DNA of 5,644 bases from JBGSLA01 sp041740935 (GTDB taxonomy: Bacteria > Desulfobacterota > Desulfobaccia > Desulfobaccales > 0-14-0-80-60-11), in NCBI GenBank assembly GCA_041740935.1, contig JBGSLA010000004.1, positions 1 to 5,644 on the forward strand, given 5' to 3'. Each line of letters opens with the position of its first letter. Within the stretch, counting starts at the first letter, position 1. The position numbers and the translations under genes were made by a program. Shown piece by piece: positions 1 to 3,892 of this stretch. Below the pieces are notes generated by a model, which ran no database searches, was not told the origin of the DNA, and saw only the letters and a list, made by a program, of their open reading frames with translations.

Positions 1-97
1 CCTGTGCTACTAATTTTGAGTTTCTTGTTTTTCGACAAAGATTTTGCTTGCATCATGCTAATCTTATTAAGAAATCACTTCAATTTTTTCCGTTTGG

Positions 98-117
98 TTC
101 CGGCCGCAAGGCCGGGA
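98..117. other. Stable hairpin with GCAA tetraloop
   Basis: TTCCGGCC (98-105) pairs with GGCCGGGA (110-117), with one G-T wobble, around a GCAA loop of the GNRA type. The six innermost pairs are all G-C. A short run of T (130-134) starts 12 bases after the stem, too far for a normal intrinsic terminator. Read on the minus strand, the flank begins GGTGG, like the repeat at 3732, so this may be another member of the same palindromic repeat population. Function is unknown. Confidence 0.4.
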
Positions 118-215
118 TGTGCCACCAGGTTTTTATAGAAATTGAGGGAGCCAGGGGCCCATGGGGAGCTGTTCCAAAAAGTTCCAGCGCTCCTTTTTCC
201 CCGAGAAGACCTATA

Positions 216-273
216 CCCGGTAGGACGGGCTTTAAGCCCGTCCCGGCATGGGCAGGATGCCCGCGCTACCGGG
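216..273. repeat. Y-shaped palindromic repeat, copy 1
   Basis: An outer stem, CCCGGTAG (216-223) with CTACCGGG (266-273), encloses two smaller hairpins. The first is GGACGGGC (223-230) with GCCCGTCC (236-243) around a five-base loop. The second is GGGCA (250-254) with TGCCC (258-262). Base 223 is shared between the outer arm and the first hairpin. The element has the same size, arm order and partly the same sequence as the repeat at 3732-3790, so the two look like diverged copies of one REP-like family. A run of six T at 277-282 directly follows the outer stem, so the plus-strand RNA could act as an intrinsic terminator for a gene left of the window. That role is inferred. Confidence 0.6.
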
Positions 274-354
274 GTCTTTTTTGAATGAGACATTCTTTTC
301 TGAAACTTGGTTAACAGCCCGAGCCTCAGGCAAAATTCCCCAGGGAGAGGAAGG

Positions 355-424
355 GTCAGTCTGAGCGCAAACAAGAATCTCGTATTTTCTAAGGCTTGAG
401 ATCCTTCACTGCGTTCAGGATGAC
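355..424. repeat. 27-bp imperfect inverted repeat
   Basis: The arm at 355-381 (begins GTCAGTCTGAGCGC) and the arm at 398-424 (ends CGTTCAGGATGAC) are reverse complements at 20 of 27 positions, with 16 bases between them. Their outer ends share GTCA and their inner ends share ATCTC. From memory, the minus-strand motif GTCATCCTGA...GAAGGATCTC resembles a snap-back repeat found scattered in many bacterial genomes. I cannot confirm copy number from one window. It lies 84 bases beyond the stop codon of the dehydrogenase gene, but has no T-run suited to termination. Confidence 0.6.
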
Positions 425-507
425 AAAATAAACCACTTTTGCAAGAGCCTCAGCCCGAAATAGAAGAAGGCATCCCCTTGCCCGGCAACGCCACCGTCCA
501 TCCGTGG

Positions 508-1506
508 TCAAATAACCAGCACCGCGGCGCCGTCGATCTTGCCGGCTTTCACCAGTTTCAGGGCCTGGTTGGCTTCGGCCAGGGGGAAGAGCTGCACCTG
601 GGGGCGGAGGGGGATGGCGGCCGCCAACGCCAGGATTTCCCGGCCGTCCTGACGGGTGCTGGCCGTCACCGAGCGCAGGGTTTTTTCAAAATAAAGATGC
701 CGGTCATAATCAAGGGAAGGGATGGCGGACAGGTGAATGCCGGCCAGGGCCAGGGTGCCGCCCCGCTCCAGGGCCCGCAAGGCCTCGGGGACCAGGGTGC
801 CGGCGGGGGCGAAGATGATGGCGGCGTCGAGCTTGGTGGGCGGGGTGTCTTCGGCCCGGCCCACCCAGACGGCCCCCAGTTGCCGGGCCAGCTCCTGATG
901 CCCGGGGCTGCGGGTGAAGACCAGGACTTCGCAGCCCCAATGCCGGGCCACCTGGATGGCAATGTGGGCCGAGGCCCCGAAGCCGTAGAGCCCCAGGCGG
1001 CCGCCGGGTTTGATTCCCGACAGGCGCAGGGCCCGGTAGCCGATGATGCCGCCGCAGAGCAGGGGCGCGGCGCTCTCGCCGGGAAGGTCCGCCGGCAAGG
1101 GGTACACGAAGTCGGCGTCCGCCACCACCTGCTCGGCGTAGCCCCCATCCCGGTGCAGGCCGGTGAATTCGGCGGATTCGCACAAATTTTCCTGCCCGCC
1201 CAGGCAAAAGCGGCAGACCCCGCAGGTCCGGTAAAGCCAGGCCAGGCCCACCCGATCCCCGGGTTGGAAGCGCATGACCCCGGGCCCCTGGTCCACCACC
1301 CGGCCCACCACCTGGTGGCCGGGGATAACGGGCAACCGATCCAGGGGGAGTTCCCCCTCCACGGTATGCAAATCGGTGTGGCACACCCCGCAGTGGCTCA
1401 CCTGGATGACGATCTGTCCCGGACCGGGCAGGGGGGGCGGCAGTTCCACGGGTTTCAAGGGAGAGCCGGCCACAGGGCCGGGGAATTCCAGGAGCATGGC
1501 TTTCAC
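508..1506 (-). CDS. Zinc-dependent alcohol dehydrogenase (MDR family)
   Basis: This 332-residue protein is close to the family's usual length of about 340. It should be cytoplasmic and oxidise an alcohol or reduce an aldehyde with a nicotinamide cofactor; the substrate cannot be read from sequence. The N-terminal GroES-like domain carries the catalytic zinc ligands C42 (in GVCHTD), H64 (in PGHQVVG) and C151 (in LLCGG). It also has the four structural-zinc cysteines C95, C98, C101 and C109. The Rossmann domain has a glycine-rich turn, GLYGFGASAH, at 172-181. After the second strand comes TRS (198-200) instead of an acidic residue, which hints at NADP(H). The usual GHE is GHQ here. I chose GTG at 1506 because GAGG lies 8 bases upstream and the protein then begins MKAMLLEFPG, as relatives do. 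ATG at 1497 is the alternative. The gene is divergent from ftsH. Confidence is high for family and low for substrate. Confidence 0.93.
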   Translation of the reverse strand: MKAMLLEFPGPVAGSPLKPVELPPPLPGPGQIVIQVSHCGVCHTDLHTVEGELPLDRLPVIPGHQVVGRVVDQGPGVMRFQPGDRVGLAWLYRTCGVCRFCLGGQENLCESAEFTGLHRDGGYAEQVVADADFVYPLPADLPGESAAPLLCGGIIGYRALRLSGIKPGGRLGLYGFGASAHIAIQVARHWGCEVLVFTRSPGHQELARQLGAVWVGRAEDTPPTKLDAAIIFAPAGTLVPEALRALERGGTLALAGIHLSAIPSLDYDRHLYFEKTLRSVTASTRQDGREILALAAAIPLRPQVQLFPLAEANQALKLVKAGKIDGAAVLVI

Positions 1507-1514
1507 GGCGCAAA

Positions 1515-1518
1515 CCTC
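1515..1518 (-). promoter_or_regulatory. Ribosome binding site of the dehydrogenase gene
   Basis: GAGG on the minus strand sits 8 bases before the GTG at 1506. From the in-frame ATG at 1497 it would be 17 bases away, too far, so this site decides the start. An upstream frame remains open to an ATG at 1653, but that would add about 49 residues that lack family character. Confidence 0.6.
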
Positions 1519-1588
1519 GAATTGGGGTGGGGGAGGGTCACAAAGGCGACAGCGCCGCCCTCCCTGGCGTAATGCTCGGTTTATGTTA

Positions 1589-1622
1589 CCACAATTCCAG
1601 ACAAAAAGGAGGAATTCTGTGG
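1589..1622. repeat. Inverted repeat in the divergent spacer
   Basis: CCACAATTCC (1589-1598) matches the reverse complement of GGAATTCTGTGG (1611-1622) apart from a two-base bulge, with a 12-base centre. It lies between the dehydrogenase and ftsH starts. It could be an operator for a dimeric regulator, or an RNA hairpin that partly covers the AAGGAGG and GTG of the short frame at 1619. The sequence shows the symmetry only; the function is inferred. Confidence 0.4.
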
Positions 1623-1681
1623 GGCCCGGCAACCAGGGGCGAGCCTTGCGCAAAGCAGTTGGCTCCCTTATACTGGGGTAA
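1619..1681 (+). other. Doubtful 20-codon reading frame with strong ribosome binding site
   Basis: A GTG at 1619 follows a full-consensus AAGGAGG (1606-1612) by 6 bases and opens a 20-residue frame ending at TAA 1679-1681. The peptide has a basic first half (RALRK) and a more hydrophobic end (SLILG). It ends 35 bases before the ftsH start and overlaps the proposed ftsH promoter, so it would need transcription from further upstream, where I find no good promoter. It could be a leader peptide, a small protein or chance. The AAGGAGG is the only strong argument. Confidence 0.2.
1646..1674 (+). promoter_or_regulatory. Candidate sigma70 promoter of ftsH
   Basis: TTGCGC (1646-1651, three of six consensus bases) is separated by 17 bases from TATACT (1669-1674, five of six). 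Transcription would start near 1681, giving a leader of about 36 bases before the ftsH ATG. A perfect 8-base palindrome, GTAATTAC (1678-1685), lies across the predicted start point and could be an operator half-site pair. Confidence 0.5.
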
Positions 1682-1707
1682 TTACACCATTGTGCCGGTC
1701 AACCCTT

Positions 1708-1713
1708 GAGGTG
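1708..1713 (+). promoter_or_regulatory. Ribosome binding site of ftsH
   Basis: GAGGTG precedes the ATG at 1717; the GAGG core is 5 bases from it. This favours the ATG over an in-frame TTG at 1690, which has no such site and would add nine residues not expected before the membrane anchor. Confidence 0.65.
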
Positions 1714-1716
1714 ATT

Positions 1717-3594
1717 ATGCCTGTAAAACAACCTGTGCGTTTTTCCATCTGGTATTTTCTGTCGTTTTTCCTGGTCCTGGCCCTGATCCAGACCTTTTTT
1801 GCCATGCAACGGTCATATCCCCTGAGCTATCGAGACTTCCGGCGCCTGGTGGAAACCAAGGGGGTGGATGACCTGGAGATCTCCGGGGACACCATCACCG
1901 GGGTCCTGTCGCCAAAGGCAGTGCAATATCTGGCCGACGAGACCAAGGAACCCGAACTGCCCCAACGCCTGGCTAAACAATTCCCCAAGGAGCCGATGTT
2001 TTCCACCGTGAGAATGGATGACCAGGACCTGCTGGAGCGCCTGGACAAGCAGGGCATCAAATATACGGCCCTGCCAGACCGTTCCTGGCTCACCTCCATG
2101 GTCTCGTATCTCTTGCCCATGCTGCTCCTGGTGGGTCTGTGGCTCTATATTTTCCGCCGCCTGAGCGCCGGTCCGGGGGGCATCATGTCCATCGGCAAAA
2201 GCAAGGCCAGGGTGTATGTGGAAGATGAAACCAGGGTCACCTTCGCCGACGTGGCCGGGGTGGAGGAAGCCGAAGAGGAACTCAAAGAGATTATCGAATT
2301 CCTCCAAAATCCGGCCAAATTCCAGGTGTTGGGGGGCAAAATTCCCAAAGGGGTGCTTTTGGTGGGGCCGCCGGGCACCGGCAAGACCCTTTTGGCCCGG
2401 GCCGTGGCCGGGGAGGCCGGGACGCCCTTTTTGAGCCTCACCGGTTCGGATTTTGTGGAAATGTTCGTGGGGGTGGGCGCCGCCCGGGTGCGGGACCTCT
2501 TCCAGCAGGCCCAGGAAAAGGCCCCGGCCATTATTTTTATCGATGAACTGGATGCCCTGGGCAAGGCCCGGGGGCTGAGTCCTTTTTCCAGCCATGAGGA
2601 GCGGGAGAACACTCTGAACCAACTCCTGTCCGAGATGGACGGCTTCGACACCCGGAAGGGGGTCATCATCATGGCCGCCACCAACCGGCCGGAGATCCTC
2701 GACCCCGCCCTCATCCGGGCCGGGCGCTTCGACCGCCAGATCCTGGTGGACCGCCCCAGCCTCATGGGCCGGGAGGATATCCTGAAAATTCACACCCGGG
2801 AGGTGAAACTGGCCCCGGACGTCAACCTGCACACCCTGGCGGCCCGCACCCCGGGCATGGTGGGGTCGGATCTGGCCAACATCGTCAATGAAGCGGCCCT
2901 GCTGGCGGCCCGCAAAAGCCGGGACGCGGTCACCATGCAGGACTTCGAGGAGGCCATCGACCGGGTGGTGGCGGGCCTGGAGAAGCGCAACCGCGTGATG
3001 AACCCCAAGGAAAAAGAGATCGTGGCCTACCACGAAACCGGCCACGCCCTGGTGGCCGAGGGCATCCCCGGGGTGGATCCGGTGCACCGGGTGTCCATCA
3101 TTCCCCGGGGCATCGGCGCCTTAGGGTACACCATGCAGCTGCCCACCGAAGACCGCTTCCTCATGACCAAAAGCGAGCTCGAAGACCGCATGGCGGTCAT
3201 GCTGGGCGGCCGGGCGGCCGAGGCAATCCATTTCGGCGAAATCTCCACCGGGGCCCAAAACGACCTGTACCGGGCCACGGACATCGCCCGCTCCATGGTG
3301 CGGGAATACGGCATGAGCGAGACCTTGGGCCCCCTTACCTTTGAGCGGGAAAGGCGGCCGTTGTTTCTGGAAACCATGATGCCACCCTCGGCCAAGGACT
3401 ACAGCGAGGCCACCGCCCAGGAGATCGACCGGGAGGTCAGCGCCCTGGCGGCCAAGGCCTATCACCGGGCCAAGGAGATTTTGGAAAGCAAGCTCGACAC
3501 CCTGGGAAAGGTGGCCCTGGTGCTGCTCGACAAGGAGGTCCTGGAGGGGGAGGAGCTCAGACGGTTGCTGAACGAACATCCCAAGGAAGCGTGA
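1717..3594 (+). CDS. ftsH: ATP-dependent zinc metalloprotease FtsH
   Basis: FtsH is a hexameric inner-membrane protease. It extracts and degrades unassembled membrane proteins and some short-lived cytosolic regulators. The 625 residues are a normal, full length. Membrane segments at about 11-29 and 127-146 flank a periplasmic domain of some 95 residues. The AAA+ domain follows, with Walker A GPPGTGKT (217-224), the pore-loop F250-V251-G252, Walker B IIFIDE (D276, E277) and the second region of homology with arginines R337 and R340. The M41 peptidase domain has the zinc motif HETGH (H439, E440, H443), with D516 in GAQND as likely third zinc ligand. Every catalytic element is present, so it should be active. 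Small departures are IRAGRFDR for the usual LRPGRFDR and IDELDA for IDEIDA. The C-terminal tail is short. It stands alone between a divergent dehydrogenase and an AddB-like gene, so it could be one of several ftsH paralogues. Confidence 0.97.
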   Translation: MPVKQPVRFSIWYFLSFFLVLALIQTFFAMQRSYPLSYRDFRRLVETKGVDDLEISGDTITGVLSPKAVQYLADETKEPELPQRLAKQFPKEPMFSTVRMDDQDLLERLDKQGIKYTALPDRSWLTSMVSYLLPMLLLVGLWLYIFRRLSAGPGGIMSIGKSKARVYVEDETRVTFADVAGVEEAEEELKEIIEFLQNPAKFQVLGGKIPKGVLLVGPPGTGKTLLARAVAGEAGTPFLSLTGSDFVEMFVGVGAARVRDLFQQAQEKAPAIIFIDELDALGKARGLSPFSSHEERENTLNQLLSEMDGFDTRKGVIIMAATNRPEILDPALIRAGRFDRQILVDRPSLMGREDILKIHTREVKLAPDVNLHTLAARTPGMVGSDLANIVNEAALLAARKSRDAVTMQDFEEAIDRVVAGLEKRNRVMNPKEKEIVAYHETGHALVAEGIPGVDPVHRVSIIPRGIGALGYTMQLPTEDRFLMTKSELEDRMAVMLGGRAAEAIHFGEISTGAQNDLYRATDIARSMVREYGMSETLGPLTFERERRPLFLETMMPPSAKDYSEATAQEIDREVSALAAKAYHRAKEILESKLDTLGKVALVLLDKEVLEGEELRRLLNEHPKEA

Positions 3595-3704
3595 GTCCTG
3601 AAGACACAGAAAAAATAAGGCCTTAAAGTGTGACATTTAACTTGAATCATGGTTCCCAAGCTTCCGCCCTAACAAGTTCATCAGGGCAGTCACTAACGAG
3701 CCGA

Positions 3705-3721
3705 TGGCTTTCTCAAAGCCA
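3705..3721. other. Short perfect hairpin
   Basis: TGGCTTT (3705-3711) pairs with AAAGCCA (3715-3721) around CTC. It stands 10 bases before the Y-shaped repeat. It lacks a following T-run on either strand, so it is not a standard terminator. Confidence 0.35.
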
Positions 3722-3731
3722 GGAAAAATCC

Positions 3732-3790
3732 GGTGGGGCGGGCCTCTGTGCCCGCCCAAACCCTTGGCGGCCAGGGACGGCCGCCCCACC
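3732..3790. repeat. Y-shaped palindromic repeat, copy 2
   Basis: A perfect 10-bp outer stem, GGTGGGGCGG (3732-3741) with CCGCCCCACC (3781-3790), encloses two perfect hairpins. The first is GGGCGGGC (3736-3743) with GCCCGCCC (3750-3757) around CTCTGT. The second is GGCGGCC (3766-3772) with GGCCGCC (3779-3785) around AGGGAC. The outer arms overlap the inner stems, so the strand can fold as one long stem or two side hairpins. Length and layout match copy 1 at 216-273. Both fit GGTRGGRCGGGC for the left end, GCCCGYCC for the first hairpin's second arm and CYACC at the right end. This points to a REP-like family scattered between genes. Confidence 0.7.
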
Positions 3791-3877
3791 AGAATATGGC
3801 CGCCTGAAGAAATTTTCCAAGACTGGAACTTGGGAACTGCAATTATCCTCTTTCTCGGTGCGAAACCCACCGAAGAC

Positions 3878-3883
3878 AGGTGA
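3878..3883 (+). promoter_or_regulatory. Ribosome binding site of the AddB-like gene
   Basis: AGGTGA lies 9 bases before GTG at 3893. The TGA at 3881-3883 inside it is an in-frame stop for the downstream gene, so GTG 3893 is the first start possible in this frame. Confidence 0.65.
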
Positions 3884-3892
3884 TTTCTCTCT

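Larger units (their letters stand above)
1..507. other. Gene-free region with several palindromic repeats
   Basis: No convincing gene lies here. The first 95 bases are AT-rich compared with the rest of the window and show no promoter pair I would defend. Short open frames at 48-284 (plus) and 75-374 (minus) run straight through the palindromes, have no family resemblance and are best explained as chance translations of repeat DNA. The recognisable content is a GCAA-loop hairpin near position 100, a Y-shaped GC-rich repeat at 216-273 followed by six T, and a 27-bp inverted repeat at 355-424. The stretch lies downstream of the minus-strand dehydrogenase gene. I found no clear intrinsic terminator for that gene in it. 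Confidence 0.6.
3652..3837. repeat. Nine-base inverted ends framing the repeat-rich spacer
   Basis: GTTCCCAAG (3652-3660) and CTTGGGAAC (3829-3837) are exact reverse complements, 186 bases from end to end, with the Y-shaped repeat between them. The right copy is also part of a smaller imperfect palindrome, CCAAG (3817-3821) with CTTGG (3829-3833). No flanking target-site duplication is visible, so a miniature transposon is only one reading; a chance match of nine bases over this distance is not unlikely. Confidence 0.25.
3595..3892. other. Hairpin-rich spacer between ftsH and the AddB-like gene
   Basis: No gene is supported. The spacer contains a perfect palindrome TAAGGCCTTA (3616-3625), a 7-bp hairpin at 3705-3721, the Y-shaped repeat at 3732-3790, and 9-base inverted copies of GTTCCCAAG at 3652-3660 and 3829-3837. 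None of the stems has a T-run after it, so I see no intrinsic terminator for ftsH. No convincing promoter for the downstream gene is visible, so read-through from ftsH remains possible. Confidence 0.55.

Noticed and set aside
165..198. Weak stem GGAGC/GCTCC followed by five T
   Set aside because: The stem is only five to seven pairs with a bulge and a large loop, so it is too weak to call a terminator.
48..284. 78-codon plus-strand frame
   Set aside because: It crosses the hairpin at 98-117 and the Y-shaped repeat, with no ribosome site or family character.
75..374. 99-codon minus-strand frame
   Set aside because: It reads through the Y-shaped repeat at 216-273 and part of the inverted repeat at 355-424; its ASCPCRDGLKARPTG stretch is translated repeat.
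439..1572. Long plus-strand open frame of 377 codons opposite the dehydrogenase gene
   Set aside because: It is G/P/A/Q-rich with no family character, and the minus strand encodes a complete enzyme with all zinc ligands.
1582..1594. DnaA-box-like sequence on the minus strand (TTGTGGTAACA)
   Set aside because: It lacks one base of the consensus, stands alone, and has no origin genes or AT-rich unwinding region beside it.
1507..1653. N-terminal extension of the dehydrogenase to an ATG at 1653
   Set aside because: The extra residues are not like any family N-terminus, and GAGG is well placed for GTG 1506.
1690..1716. TTG start for ftsH at 1690
   Set aside because: No ribosome site precedes it; ATG 1717 has GAGGTG in front and gives a standard FtsH N-terminus.
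1813..3087. Long minus-strand open frame of 424 codons inside ftsH
   Set aside because: It is a mirror of a GC-rich gene; the plus strand encodes FtsH with all motifs.
3595..3640. Intrinsic terminator for ftsH near TAAGGCCTTA
   Set aside because: The palindrome has no loop bases of its own and no T-run after it.
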